From assembly GCF_003573545.1 (NCBI RefSeq), contig NZ_QWET01000010.1, positions 62,001 to 126,000 of the forward strand: 64,000 nt of DNA. Direction: 5' to 3'. The notes beneath the pieces were generated by a model. That model did no database searches. It was not told the DNA's origin and saw nothing but the letters and a program-made list of their open reading frames with translations. This DNA comes from Mariniphaga sediminis. Its GTDB lineage: Bacteria; Bacteroidota; Bacteroidia; Bacteroidales; Prolixibacteraceae. Both the position numbers and the translations under genes were made by a program. Of this stretch, positions 1 to 8,961 are shown one piece after another (positions within the stretch are counted from its first letter, which is position 1; each line of letters starts with the position of its first letter).

Positions 1-1
1 A

Positions 2-490
2 ATTCGGTTACATTACCAGGTTTATCAACTATCACTTACTTCCGGGATTGGCATAAATCAATACCGGGAGAACTCAAATTATCATAAAATGGATGATTCA
101 TTTGAAGATACGCTTGCTTCTTTTACCCCAAAAACAAATCATATTCAATTGGAAGTTCCGCTGATTTTGGGTTATCACCGGCAATATCCGACAACGGACT
201 TTTGCCTGCAACTAGGAGCTATTAATCAATTTCATTTGTATTCTAATGGTAAAACATATACCAATTCCGGTACTTTGGATGACGTAGAAACTGTTATGGA
301 TTTTACTTCTTACAACATGGCACTTTATGGCGGAATTGCAGGCAGCTATAAGCTTTCAAAAAGAGTTTCAATTGGATCAGAGGCATATTATAAATACCCG
401 TTAAAGAAATTTGCTTCTGTTCAAGATATGTCAATTTACAAGCAATCATATGGCTTAAATTTTACTTTAAAATACTGTTTCCAGAAATAA
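2..490 (+). CDS. Outer-membrane beta-barrel protein, C-terminal part (partial)
   Basis: The reading frame is open to the left edge: the codons before the first internal ATG at 89 are all sense, so this is the end of a longer gene and 89 is not its true start. The visible ~162 residues show alternating hydrophobic/polar strands separated by short polar turns, for example ITSGI-like and LEVPLILGYH, YNMALYGGIAGSYKL and SYGLNFTLKY. The protein ends in an aromatic-rich strand (NFTLKYCFQK), as outer-membrane barrels often do. This fits the porin-like PorT/OMP_b-brl families of Bacteroidota, which sit in the outer membrane, but no specific function can be read from the fragment. Confidence 0.6.
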   Translation: MRLHYQVYQLSLTSGIGINQYRENSNYHKMDDSFEDTLASFTPKTNHIQLEVPLILGYHRQYPTTDFCLQLGAINQFHLYSNGKTYTNSGTLDDVETVMDFTSYNMALYGGIAGSYKLSKRVSIGSEAYYKYPLKKFASVQDMSIYKQSYGLNFTLKYCFQK

Positions 491-719
491 AAGCAACTTC
501 CCTGAACACACTAATTTATTCCTTTCTTCATCATAAAAATTTCTTTTTCCCCGGGATTTAGTATTGCATTTTTCAAAAAAACCGTGCAGCATAATTCAGT
601 TAGGAGATCTTTTATAATAACCTGCACATAAAAGTGCAATGCAGTGGTCATATATAGTTAGACCAATCGGATAAAAATTTAAGAATATAAAATAGTAAAC
701 ATATTAGACGGTGATTAGT

Positions 720-1487
720 ATGAATGTCATTCAAACTGCAGAAAGAGTTTCTTTAAGTCCTTCGGATAATTTTGTTTTTCAACGTTCATTACTTGCGTAT
801 AGAACAGCGACCAAAATAATACATGGAAATGTTCTGGAAATTGGAACAGGAAGCGGTTATGGTATTGAAGAAATAGCGCCAAAAGTAAAAGAATTATGGA
901 CTTTGGATAAACATTATGTTTCAATAGATTACAACAAGTATAATAATACCCGATTTATTAAAAACAAAGTGCCACCGTTAACGAATATGCCCGATAAATA
1001 TTTCGATTTTGTTATTTGTTTCCAGGTAATTGAGCATGTTGAAGACAGCGAATTTTTATTAAATGAAATACACAGGGTACTAAAAGGGAATGGCAAACTA
1101 CTTATTTCAACGCCCAATAAAAAAATGTCATTAACCAGAAATCCCTGGCATATTACTGAGTATACTGGAAATGAGTTTTTCCAGCTTCTGTCACAAACTT
1201 TTCCAGTGATTGATATGAAAGGTGTTCGCGGCAACAAAAATGTAATGTCGTATTATGCAAAAAATAAATTGTCGGTAAAAAAAATATTAAAGATTGATGT
1301 CTTAAAACTAAACCAAATACTACCCCGCTGGATATTAAAAATCCCATACGATTTGATGAACCGGATAAACAGGTTTTTGCTACTGAATAACAATAGAAAA
1401 CTAACGACTTCTATTTCTATCCATGATTATTTTATTGATGAATTTTCGGAAGATTGTTATGACTTGTTTTTTATTGCAAAAAAGTAA
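720..1487 (+). CDS. Class I SAM-dependent methyltransferase
   Basis: A 255-residue protein with a Rossmann methyltransferase fold. Motif I is VLEIGTGSGYG (SAM binding, about residues 38-48). The acidic end of strand 2 is TLDKH, and a motif IV-like stretch YFDFVICFQVIEHVED is followed by the post-motif LLNEIHRVLKGNGKLLISTPN, typical of Methyltransf_11/25 enzymes. The C-terminal ~90 residues are basic and not diagnostic. The frame can also begin at GTG 711; I prefer ATG 720 because it is the first ATG and neither start has a clear ribosome site. It stands alone, with an AT-rich leader and a hairpin terminator behind it. The substrate cannot be told; UbiE-like, glycan and small-molecule enzymes all share these motifs. 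Confidence 0.8.
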   Translation: MNVIQTAERVSLSPSDNFVFQRSLLAYRTATKIIHGNVLEIGTGSGYGIEEIAPKVKELWTLDKHYVSIDYNKYNNTRFIKNKVPPLTNMPDKYFDFVICFQVIEHVEDSEFLLNEIHRVLKGNGKLLISTPNKKMSLTRNPWHITEYTGNEFFQLLSQTFPVIDMKGVRGNKNVMSYYAKNKLSVKKILKIDVLKLNQILPRWILKIPYDLMNRINRFLLLNNNRKLTTSISIHDYFIDEFSEDCYDLFFIAKK

Positions 1488-1547
1488 CTGTGCTTAAGTG
1501 AAGGCACTAACATAGTTATGCAAAAAAAATGTCCGAACATATAATAA

Positions 1548-1583
1548 AAAAACCGTTGGCACTCAATTGCACCAACGGTTTTT
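1548..1583. terminator. Bidirectional hairpin terminator
   Basis: A perfect 12 bp inverted repeat, 1548-1559 against 1572-1583 (core CCGTTGG/CCAACGG), has a 12-nt loop. It is flanked by A on the left and T on the right, so both transcripts end in a U run. It lies between the methyltransferase (+) and tRNA-Arg (-), and can serve both. Confidence 0.8.
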
Positions 1584-1597
1584 CTGATTTTAAAAAG

Positions 1598-1671
1598 TGA
1601 ACCTGAAGGGACTCGAACCCCTAACCTCCTGATCCGTAGTCAGGTGCTCTATCCAATTAAGCTACAGGTCC
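1598..1671 (-). tRNA. tRNA-Arg (anticodon ACG)
   Basis: Read on the minus strand, a full cloverleaf of 74 nt is visible. The acceptor GGACCTG pairs with CAGGTTC with one G-U. The D arm is GCTTAATTGGATAGAGC, the anticodon stem is CCTGA/TCAGG around the loop CTACGGA, and the T arm contains GGTTCGAGTCC. The anticodon ACG (A34 read as inosine) decodes CGN arginine codons. No CCA is encoded after discriminator A. A terminator hairpin follows 15 nt downstream. Confidence 0.95.
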
Positions 1672-1777
1672 ATTTATATTTTGAAGAACGTTTCGAAAAA
1701 ACCAAAAGTTTTGGTTAATCCGATGCTTCAAAAAAGCGGTGCAAATATAATATATTTTACCAAACCCGCACATAACT

Positions 1778-2086
1778 TTAGCGGTACTTTTCCATTTTGT
1801 CGTCGATGGTTACATCATCGTTAAAGTCTATCTGAATTTTGAGGTTGGTAAGCATCCGCTGGGTTCCCGCATCACAACAGGCATCGTGGATTTTCTCCAA
1901 CAACATCGGAAGCTCCTCAAAACGACACTCAACCACCGTTTCAAACGGACAAACCTGGTGACTAAAGCCCGACTCTTTAATGGCTTCGATGGCCTTGTCA
2001 ACCAAAGCATACTTTACTTTTCCATCTGCCTCAGGCAGCACTTGTATGGCTACATTAACATTATTCTTCTTCCAATTCATCTTCAT
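1778..2086 (-). CDS. MTH1187/UPF0045 family thiamine-binding protein
   Basis: A 102-residue protein with the ferredoxin-like layout of the UPF0045 (DUF77) family: NVAIQVLPEADGKVKYALVDKAIEAIKESG, then ETVVECRFEELPMLLEKIHDAC and a last strand LTNLKIQIDF. Members such as YkoF-like and MTH1187 proteins bind thiamine or related metabolites and often form tetramers in the cytoplasm. The start overlaps the end of the preceding 255-residue gene by 26 nt, so the two are probably co-translated. The GC context and codon use match the neighbours. Substrate binding is inferred from the family only. Confidence 0.75.
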   Translation of the reverse strand: MKMNWKKNNVNVAIQVLPEADGKVKYALVDKAIEAIKESGFSHQVCPFETVVECRFEELPMLLEKIHDACCDAGTQRMLTNLKIQIDFNDDVTIDDKMEKYR

Positions 2087-2828
2087 CCTGAAAATCAGAA
2101 TTATCTTGTTTATTAATAATCTCCAAAATCTCGTTGCGCGACAATACCTTCACATTGGTAATAATCATGTCTTCTTCCAGAAAGTCACCGTACTGGTTAC
2201 ACTCTTCCACTACACTACTGAAAACCTGCTTAATATCTGCCGTAACAGGCAGCAGTACAAGCGATGTACAAAACCCTTCGAAAAAATCGATGGATTCAAA
2301 TTCGCCTTCTTCCGGCTTCAGTCTAAAAATCAACTCGTTTTTAACCAACTTTTGCTGGGTGGGAGTTAGCAGTTTATCAAGGTCGCGACCAATAAAAACC
2401 ACATAGTAGCGCAACTTCCTGTCTTTTCCTCCGAGGCCGGTAGAGATAAAAAACTGCTGCTCTTCAAGCAACGAAGTTTGCAGCAACATCCGGTTTTCCT
2501 GCAGGGCAAGCACCGTCCACCCTCTCAACTCTTCCCCCGCCTGTTTCAGAAATTTCTCAATGATGCGATAAGCTTTCACATCATCCATTCCGGCCAGGCC
2601 AATTAAAATATCTTTTTTTCGATTAATTCCGGTGTCTGGTAAAAAAAGTTCCTCGCGGCTTTCCAGATAATCTGTCCCTTCATTCTCTTCCCGCAATTTT
2701 TTCGAACGTTCAAAATATTTCATCTGCACCTCCAGGTCAATCTGCTCTTCCAGAATATTGAAATTGCCCGGAAGATCTTCAAAAATTTTCTGAATGTCGT
2801 TATAAATGTTTTCGTCTTCCATCCGCAT
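2061..2828 (-). CDS. Uncharacterised acidic cytoplasmic protein
   Basis: A 255-residue protein with no signal peptide or membrane segment. It is strongly acidic, especially the tail (NSDFQDEDELEEE). The middle part KKDILIGLAGMDDVKAYRIIEKFLK and the strand-rich section RKLRYYVVFIGRDLDKLLT suggest an alpha/beta fold, but I recognise no family motif. ATG 2828 and ATG 2822 (MRM) are both possible starts. It lies upstream of and overlaps the thiamine-binding protein gene, and is divergent to feoB across a 145 bp region. The tight overlap implies one transcript. I assign no function. Confidence 0.7.
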   Translation of the reverse strand: MRMEDENIYNDIQKIFEDLPGNFNILEEQIDLEVQMKYFERSKKLREENEGTDYLESREELFLPDTGINRKKDILIGLAGMDDVKAYRIIEKFLKQAGEELRGWTVLALQENRMLLQTSLLEEQQFFISTGLGGKDRKLRYYVVFIGRDLDKLLTPTQQKLVKNELIFRLKPEEGEFESIDFFEGFCTSLVLLPVTADIKQVFSSVVEECNQYGDFLEEDMIITNVKVLSRNEILEIINKQDNSDFQDEDELEEE

Positions 2829-2914
2829 AAATTAAACAACAAAAGTAGTTAGAACTTATTACAATAAGAAATGGCTCAAAAATAAAACCTGCTATAAATG
2901 CAAGGATTTTGATG

Positions 2915-2922
2915 TATCTTTG
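2915..2922 (+). promoter_or_regulatory. Candidate Bacteroidota -7 box for feoB
   Basis: TATCTTTG matches the Bacteroidota -7 consensus TAnnTTTG exactly and lies 52 nt before the feoB start. I see no good TTTG at the expected distance upstream, so this is only half a promoter. Confidence 0.35.
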
Positions 2923-2954
2923 CAGCCTTATTTTTATTTGATTTAAATTAAAGA

Positions 2955-2963
2955 AAGAGGTGA
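2955..2963 (+). promoter_or_regulatory. Strong Shine-Dalgarno that fixes the GTG start of feoB
   Basis: AAGAGGTGA ends 10 nt before GTG 2974. It is unusually strong for this window and supports the GTG start; the next in-frame ATG would remove half of the FeoA domain. Confidence 0.7.
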
Positions 2964-2973
2964 TAGACCAGTT

Positions 2974-5439
2974 GTGAAGTTGAGTGAGGTAAAATACCGG
3001 GAAACAGTCATCATAACCAAAATCCTCGGCCACGGATCTTTTCGAAGGCGCATTTCTGAAATGGGTTTTGTAAAAGGGAAAGAGGTAAAGGTGATTAAAA
3101 GCGCTCCATTTAAAGGCCCGATTGAATTTAAGATTCTGGATTATAATGTTTCGTTACGAAAATCGGAAGCCGACCTGATAGAGGTGGTGTCGGCAGGTGA
3201 ATTTGACTTCTCGCAAAATGGGAATTACGAGGGGGTTATTGAACGAAAAACAGAACCGGGAAACCGGTCGGGGCGAACCCATACCATCAACGTAGCGCTG
3301 GTTGGCAACCCTAATTGTGGTAAAACCACACTTTTCAACTATATTTCCAAATCAAAAGAAAAAGTAGGCAATTATAGCGGTGTTACGGTCGATATAAAAA
3401 AGGCCCGGCTGAAAACGAAAAATTATACGTTCAATTTTTTTGACCTGCCGGGAACATACAGCCTCACAGCCTATTCAAACGAAGAAATCTTTGTCCGGAA
3501 GTTTATATATGAACAAACCCCGGATATTGTCATCAATGTAATCGACCCTACGAACCTGGAGCGAAACTTATTTCTGACAACCCAGCTCATCGACATGGAC
3601 TTACGGATTGTAGGTGTGCTGAACATGTATGACGAACTGGAACGAAAAAAAATTCAGTTTAATTACGACTCCCTTTCGCGGTTGTTGGGTATTCCGTTTA
3701 TTCCCGCCATCAGTTCAAAAGGAATCGGGCTGGATGACCTGACTGACAGACTAATTGAGGTTTTTGAAGGACGTGATCCCATCACCCGGCATATCCATAT
3801 CAATTACGGCAAAGACATTGAAGAATCCATTCAGAAAATAAGGGAAAAGGTAAAAGAGTTTAAACCAATTACTGACAAGATTTCATCGCGTTTTCTGGCA
3901 CTGAAACTGTTGGAAAAAGACCCGCATGTACATGAACTTCTAACAGAATACTCCAACTACGAAGCAATAAAAAACACGACCCAGCGGGAGGTCAAAAAGA
4001 TTGAATCACTTTGGAATGAAGACAGCGAGACAGTAATTACCGATGCCAAATACGGTTTTATTACCGGGGCATTGAAAGAAACCTTCAAAAATCCCTTGCG
4101 CCAGCAAAAATCAGGTTCTGAAAAAATTGATGGTCTGCTGACCCACCGTTTTTGGGGATTCCCCATTTTTGTTACCATTCTGTTTGTAATGTTTTATGCC
4201 ACCTTTAACCTGGGCGCTTTCCCCATGCAGTGGATAGATACAGGAGTAATGGGCTTTGCCGATTTTATTTCGGGGATAATGACTGATGGTATGCTAAAGG
4301 ATTTAATAGTAAAAGGAATCATCAGCGGTACAGGAAGTGTATTGATATTTCTTCCCAATATTCTCATTTTGTTCCTGTTTATCTCCCTTCTCGAAGAAAC
4401 GGGCTACATGGCGCGAGCCGCATTTATTATGGACAATATCATGCACCGGTTTGGGTTGCACGGGAGGTCGTTCATCCCGCTAATTATGGGCTTTGGCTGC
4501 AATGTCCCGGCTGTTCTGGCGACCCGTTCCATGCGTAACCGGGGCGACCGCCTGCTCACAATGCTCATTGTCCCATTCATGTCGTGCAGCGCCAGATTAC
4601 CTGTTTACATCCTCGTTATTTCTGCTTTTTTCAAAAAGTATGAGGCACTCATTTTGGTTGGAATTTATGGCGCCGGAATTATTTTTGCGTTCCTGACAGC
4701 CCGGTTGCTAAACCAAACTGTTTTCAAAAATAAGGAAACACCCTTTGTTATGGAACTGCCCCCCTATCGCCTGCCAACCCTTCGAAATATTGTATATCAT
4801 GTTTGGGATAAAACGCAGCATTATCTAAAAAAAATAGGAACTGTGATTCTATTGGGTGTTATTATTATTTGGGCGATGGAATATTTCCCTCGTGAAACAT
4901 CACAAACCGAACAGTTTTTAACACAAATGGAACAAGTAAAACAAACCCGAGGTTTGACAGAAACACAAAAAGAAACGCAAATTTCCGGCATACAACAGGC
5001 AATGGTGGCAGACCAGCTGACCCACTCCTATTTGGGCAGAATCGGACAGTGGATAGAACCGGTTATGCGGCCTCTGGGTTTCGATTGGAAAATGAGTATT
5101 GCTTTGGTTTCCGGCCTGCCGGCCAAAGAAATTATTGTAAGCACGATGGGAGTGTTGTACCAAAGCAGTGATAACGAATCTACCGTCAACCTTCAGAACA
5201 AATTGCAAAACGAATCATTTAGCTTCGGTCCGCGCACGGGAGAAAAAGTTTTTACCATGCCGGCAGCATTAGCATTCCTTGTTTTTATACTGCTCTATTT
5301 CCCTTGCGTAGGAGTAGTGGCCACCATAAAAAATGAAGCAGGCTCCTGGAAATGGGCTGCCTTTGTTGTTTTTTACACCACCCTGTTGGCGTGGGTAATG
5401 GCGTTTATTGTTTTCACTATCGGAAATCTGTTTGTGTAA
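2974..5439 (+). CDS. feoB: FeoA-FeoB fusion, ferrous iron transport GTPase
   Basis: This 821-residue protein imports Fe2+ through the inner membrane. Residues 1-72 are a FeoA (SH3-like) domain fused in front: KLSEVKYRETVIITKILG and RRISEMGFVKGKEVKVIKSAP. The G domain follows with G1 GNPNCGKTT at about residues 111-119, switch GVTVD, G3 DLPGTY and an NMYDE G4-like motif. The membrane core has the paired gate repeats EETGYMARAAFIMD, PLIMGFGCNVPAVLATR and PFMSCSARLPVY. The start is GTG 2974, chosen for the full FeoA domain and the Shine-Dalgarno before it. A small Cys-rich membrane protein follows one base after its stop. Fusion of FeoA to FeoB is common in Bacteroidota. Confidence 0.96.
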   Translation: MKLSEVKYRETVIITKILGHGSFRRRISEMGFVKGKEVKVIKSAPFKGPIEFKILDYNVSLRKSEADLIEVVSAGEFDFSQNGNYEGVIERKTEPGNRSGRTHTINVALVGNPNCGKTTLFNYISKSKEKVGNYSGVTVDIKKARLKTKNYTFNFFDLPGTYSLTAYSNEEIFVRKFIYEQTPDIVINVIDPTNLERNLFLTTQLIDMDLRIVGVLNMYDELERKKIQFNYDSLSRLLGIPFIPAISSKGIGLDDLTDRLIEVFEGRDPITRHIHINYGKDIEESIQKIREKVKEFKPITDKISSRFLALKLLEKDPHVHELLTEYSNYEAIKNTTQREVKKIESLWNEDSETVITDAKYGFITGALKETFKNPLRQQKSGSEKIDGLLTHRFWGFPIFVTILFVMFYATFNLGAFPMQWIDTGVMGFADFISGIMTDGMLKDLIVKGIISGTGSVLIFLPNILILFLFISLLEETGYMARAAFIMDNIMHRFGLHGRSFIPLIMGFGCNVPAVLATRSMRNRGDRLLTMLIVPFMSCSARLPVYILVISAFFKKYEALILVGIYGAGIIFAFLTARLLNQTVFKNKETPFVMELPPYRLPTLRNIVYHVWDKTQHYLKKIGTVILLGVIIIWAMEYFPRETSQTEQFLTQMEQVKQTRGLTETQKETQISGIQQAMVADQLTHSYLGRIGQWIEPVMRPLGFDWKMSIALVSGLPAKEIIVSTMGVLYQSSDNESTVNLQNKLQNESFSFGPRTGEKVFTMPAALAFLVFILLYFPCVGVVATIKNEAGSWKWAAFVVFYTTLLAWVMAFIVFTIGNLFV

Positions 5440-5440
5440 A

Positions 5441-5671
5441 ATGCTCCAGGAAATTGTCACATATCTTATTGTTGCATTTGCGGTGGCAGTAGCAGCCCGG
5501 AAAATCTACTACAAACTGGCACGAAAAGCACCGCATACAAAAGCAAGCACCGCCCCGGACACTTCAACTGCAAGCAATGAAAACTGCGCGGAATGTGTAA
5601 CGGAATGCGTATTACGCCATGCCGATCCGCAAACCAAAAAGGAGAATGCTGCGCTGTGCGCTAAAACATAA
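5441..5671 (+). CDS. FeoB-associated Cys-rich membrane protein
   Basis: A 76-residue protein starting at ATG 5441, one base after the feoB stop codon; the longer frame from 5408 would overlap feoB. It has one N-terminal membrane helix (IVTYLIVAFAVAVAARKIYY) and a short linker rich in Ala/Thr/Ser. The tail has four cysteines (CAECVTECVLRH and ALCAKT) that could bind metal. Small proteins of this layout regularly follow feoB in Bacteroidota and are thought to assist the transporter; their exact role is not established. Coupled translation with feoB is likely. The gene runs to within 4 bases of the convergent rpe gene. Confidence 0.8.
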   Translation: MLQEIVTYLIVAFAVAVAARKIYYKLARKAPHTKASTAPDTSTASNENCAECVTECVLRHADPQTKKENAALCAKT

Positions 5672-5675
5672 AAAA

Positions 5676-6323
5676 TTAAAGATCCCGAAGGTTTTGGATG
5701 ATTTCTTTCGGATTTTCAGATCCAAATACGAAGGTGCCAGCAACCAGTACATCCGCACCCGCTTCCTTTAACAATTTTCCGGTATCGTAATTTACCCCGC
5801 CGTCCACTTCAATCAGGCATTCTGCATTTTTTTCCTGAATGAGCGTTCTTAGTTGTTTCACCTTTTTGTAGGTATTGGGAATAAATTTCTGGCCTCCAAA
5901 CCCCGGATTGACTGACATCAGCAGCACCATATCGAGTTCGGAAACAATATCCTCCAAAACAGCTACCGGCGTGTGCGGATTAAGGCACACACTGGCTTTT
6001 ACCCCCTGTTCTTTGATGGCTCCCACCGTGCGGTGCAGGTGGACACAGGCTTCATAATGAACCGTCAGCCAGGAAGCGCCAGCCTTGGCAAACTCATGGA
6101 TAAACTGATCCGGATTGGAAATCATCAGATGGACATCCAATGGTTTTTCCGTTATTTCACTTATTTGTTTTACAATCGGGATGCCGAAGGAAATATTCGG
6201 CACAAAATGGCCGTCCATCACATCGCAATGAATAAAATCGGCTTCGCTTTCGTTTAACATCAGGATGTCATCGCCCAAATGATTAAAATCAGCGGCAAGA
6301 ATAGAAGGTGCAATCTTTGGCAT
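5676..6323 (-). CDS. rpe: Ribulose-phosphate 3-epimerase
   Basis: A 215-residue TIM-barrel enzyme that interconverts ribulose 5-phosphate and xylulose 5-phosphate in the pentose phosphate pathway. The N-terminus IAPSILAADF, the metal-site motifs FIHCDVMDGHFVPN and PLDVHLMI, the loop SVNPGFGGQKFIP and the IEVDGGVN strand with VAGTFVFG phosphate site are all present. The length is normal for the family. It is convergent with the feoB unit. It follows the sigma factor gene by 15 nt and is probably co-transcribed with it. Confidence 0.96.
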   Translation of the reverse strand: MPKIAPSILAADFNHLGDDILMLNESEADFIHCDVMDGHFVPNISFGIPIVKQISEITEKPLDVHLMISNPDQFIHEFAKAGASWLTVHYEACVHLHRTVGAIKEQGVKASVCLNPHTPVAVLEDIVSELDMVLLMSVNPGFGGQKFIPNTYKKVKQLRTLIQEKNAECLIEVDGGVNYDTGKLLKEAGADVLVAGTFVFGSENPKEIIQNLRDL

Positions 6324-6338
6324 TATATATAAATGAAT

Positions 6339-7205
6339 TTATTGTCCGAGGTAGGCTTTAAGCAAACGGTTTCGGTATTGGTTTCTCAATTTTTTTATTG
6401 CTTTTTCTTTTATCTGACGAACCCGTTCTCGGGTTAATCCAAACGCATCTCCAATCTCCTCAAGGGTATGAGGAGGACATCCGTTCAGTCCAAAATAATA
6501 ACGAAGGATGTCTGCTTCACGTTCAGCAAGAGTTGAAAGGGAGCGTTCAATTTCTTTTCGCAACGAATGATTTATCAGACCGGAATCAGGACTAGGTGAA
6601 TCCTCATTCAGCATCACATCATACATATTGTTCACCTCTTCGTCGCGTAACGGAGCATCCATCGAAACATGAACATTCGAAAAGTTCATGGCATCTTCGA
6701 TCAGATCAGGACGTGATTCCATCAGTTCAGCCACTTCATCAGTGGTCGGATCACGTTGAAATTCCTGCTCCAGTTTATTAAATGCCTTATTAATTTTGTT
6801 GATAGATCCGATTTTGTTCAGCGGAAGGCGAACAATACGCGACTGCTCGGCCAATGCCTGTAAAATAGACTGACGAATCCACCAAACAGCATACGAAATA
6901 AACTTAAAGCCCCTTGTTTCATCAAACCGCTCAGCGGCTTTTATTAACCCCAGGTTTCCTTCATTAATTAAATCTGGCAGGCTCAATCCCTGGTTTTGGT
7001 ATTGTTTCGAAACAGAGACCACAAATCTGAGATTTGCTTTTATAAGTGTTTCAAGGGCTTTACGGTCTCCTTTTTTTATGCGTTTGGCAAGTTCAACTTC
7101 CTTTTCTGCAGACAACAACTCTACCTTCCCAATTTCGTGCAAATACTTATCAAGCGACAATGTATCGCGATTAGTGACTTGCTTGGTTATTTTAAGTTGT
7201 CTCAT
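6339..7205 (-). CDS. rpoD: Primary sigma factor RpoD/SigA, Bacteroidota type
   Basis: A 288-residue group 1 sigma-70 factor. It lacks region 1.1, as usual in Bacteroidota. Region 1.2 is [30 protein letters not shown]-like; region 2 carries [40 protein letters not shown] and [15 protein letters not shown]. Region 3 is VRLPLNK...KLEQEF, and region 4 ends in [28 protein letters not shown], the -35 helix-turn-helix. The Bacteroidota factor reads TTTG and TAnnTTTG promoters. A 162 bp gap separates it from threonine synthase upstream, with a -7-like box in it. The rpe gene follows closely. Confidence 0.96.
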   Translation of the reverse strand: MRQLKITKQVTNRDTLSLDKYLHEIGKVELLSAEKEVELAKRIKKGDRKALETLIKANLRFVVSVSKQYQNQGLSLPDLINEGNLGLIKAAERFDETRGFKFISYAVWWIRQSILQALAEQSRIVRLPLNKIGSINKINKAFNKLEQEFQRDPTTDEVAELMESRPDLIEDAMNFSNVHVSMDAPLRDEEVNNMYDVMLNEDSPSPDSGLINHSLRKEIERSLSTLAEREADILRYYFGLNGCPPHTLEEIGDAFGLTRERVRQIKEKAIKKLRNQYRNRLLKAYLGQ

Positions 7206-7270
7206 AAAGCTGGTCCTATTAATATAGGCTTGAAAAAGTATCCAAAAAATTTACTGCTGCTATAGTTCTT

Positions 7271-7278
7271 CAAAAATA
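7271..7278 (-). promoter_or_regulatory. Candidate -7 box upstream of rpoD
   Basis: On the minus strand the bases read TATTTTTG, an exact TAnnTTTG match, 66 nt before the rpoD start. No matching TTTG box is visible at the right distance, so confidence is low. Confidence 0.3.
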
Positions 7279-7367
7279 ATATAGTTTTTCACACTATCTA
7301 TACGTAAAGTTCGCTGTTTTGTTAGCAGAAACACCAAGATGATAAAAAAGTTCAGTTCATCTCCTGG

Positions 7368-8678
7368 TTATTTCAGCTGTTTCAAATATTCTTTAAACTG
7401 CTGAAAGTCAATACTCATAGGAAGTACCCGCCTTTCATCTTTCATAAACTCCGCCAGTTTGGGAGGCAATGGCACATTCCCATTTCCAATGACACCTTCA
7501 ACCGTTTCTGTAAATTTTGCAGGATGGGCCGTTTCAAGGAAAACACCTGTTTGCCCCACTCCCAAAAATTCTTCGAGTGCCCGGTAACCACATGCGCCGT
7601 GAGGATCACACAGATAACCGGTTTGTTCGTAAACATTTTTTACCGTTTCCCGAATCTGTTCATCCGAATAACGAAATCCCTTTATTACCGACGAAATTTT
7701 TTCATGGGAATGACCGTAAAGCTCCAGAATACGGGCAAAATTACTGGGCGCACCCACATCCATGGCATTGGCAATGGTTTCCACCGAATCACGCGGATTG
7801 TACTCCCCTGATTTCAGGTATTCATACACCACGTCGTTTTCATTGTTGGCCGCCAGAAACTGCGCTACGGGAAGTCCCATCTCCCGTGCAAATAACCCGG
7901 CAGTAAGGTTACCAAAGTTGCCGCTGGGAACGGAAATTACAAGCTCGTTGTTTTGAAGCATCCCCTGCTCCTTCATCCGGGCATACGCATTAAAATAGTA
8001 AAATGCCTGGGGCAGAAAGCGGGCAACATTAATGGAATTCGCTGATGTCAGCAGGAGTTTTTTGTTCAGTTCTTCATCAAGAAATGCTGTTTTTACCAAA
8101 CGCTGGCAATCGTCGAATGTGCCATCGATTTCCAGGGCTGTAATATTTTGCCCCAGTGTGGTAAACTGTGATTCCTGAATTTTACTCACCTTTCCTTTGG
8201 GGTAAAGTACATGCACATGAATTCCGTCCACTCCCAGAAAACCATTGGCTACAGCACTACCTGTATCGCCTGAGGTGGCCACCAGCACATGCACCTGCTT
8301 CTCGTTCTCAACCAGAAAATAGTTCAGCAAACGCGCCATAAACCGGGCGCCCACATCTTTAAAAGCCAGGGTAGGCCCGTGAAACAATTCGAGCGAATAA
8401 ATATTGTCAGCAACCTTCACCACCGGGCAGTCGAAAGCCAGTGTATCGTAAACAATTTCTTTCAGACTGGCTTCTTCCACATCCTCTCCGAAAAAATTCT
8501 TTGCCACTTCAAATGCTATCTCCTGAAAGCTAATGTTCTGAATGTTTTCAAAAAAGGAAGGGTTGAATTTTTCAATCCGCTCAGGCATAAACAATCCGTT
8601 GTCGGCTGCCAGCCCCTTCACAACTGCGTTTTTCAAATTTACAGACGGCGTATTTTTATTGGTGCTGTAATATTTCAT
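7368..8678 (-). CDS. thrC: Threonine synthase
   Basis: A 436-residue PLP enzyme that converts O-phosphohomoserine to threonine in the cytoplasm. The N-terminus MKYYSTN...GLAADNGLFMPE is typical of the longer ThrC class. The PLP lysine is in HGPTLAFKDVGARFMARLL, and the cofactor phosphate loop and partner motifs are VLVATSGDTGSAV and SVPSGNFGNLTAG. The late motif is LETAHPAKFTETVE. The length matches the family. It stands alone between the sigma factor and the glycan genes, and its leader contains a -7-like box at 8726-8733. Confidence 0.97.
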   Translation of the reverse strand: MKYYSTNKNTPSVNLKNAVVKGLAADNGLFMPERIEKFNPSFFENIQNISFQEIAFEVAKNFFGEDVEEASLKEIVYDTLAFDCPVVKVADNIYSLELFHGPTLAFKDVGARFMARLLNYFLVENEKQVHVLVATSGDTGSAVANGFLGVDGIHVHVLYPKGKVSKIQESQFTTLGQNITALEIDGTFDDCQRLVKTAFLDEELNKKLLLTSANSINVARFLPQAFYYFNAYARMKEQGMLQNNELVISVPSGNFGNLTAGLFAREMGLPVAQFLAANNENDVVYEYLKSGEYNPRDSVETIANAMDVGAPSNFARILELYGHSHEKISSVIKGFRYSDEQIRETVKNVYEQTGYLCDPHGACGYRALEEFLGVGQTGVFLETAHPAKFTETVEGVIGNGNVPLPPKLAEFMKDERRVLPMSIDFQQFKEYLKQLK

Positions 8679-8725
8679 ACTGTATTATTCGTTCGATAAA
8701 AGCCCCATTGGGATGTCTTCGTCCG

Positions 8726-8733
8726 CAAAAGTA
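8726..8733 (-). promoter_or_regulatory. Candidate -7 box upstream of thrC
   Basis: The minus strand reads TACTTTTG, an exact match to TAnnTTTG, 48 nt before the thrC start. No -33 TTTG is seen at 18-20 nt spacing. Confidence 0.3.
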
Positions 8734-8961
8734 AAAAAAGTGTAATAAAATATGACTTTTAATGCTTCCCGACATAAATTTATTCACACAAAATCAACCT
8801 ACGACTTCAAACAAACTATAAACTGCCTGATCTTTGGCATTAGGGAAGCATCCTTGCCTTATTTAACATAAATATAAATTCAGGAATATCCAATACAAAT
8901 ACTCACCATTCATTATCCAGCCCGAAAGGCACCTGTACACTAAAAAACGGAACAAAATCGC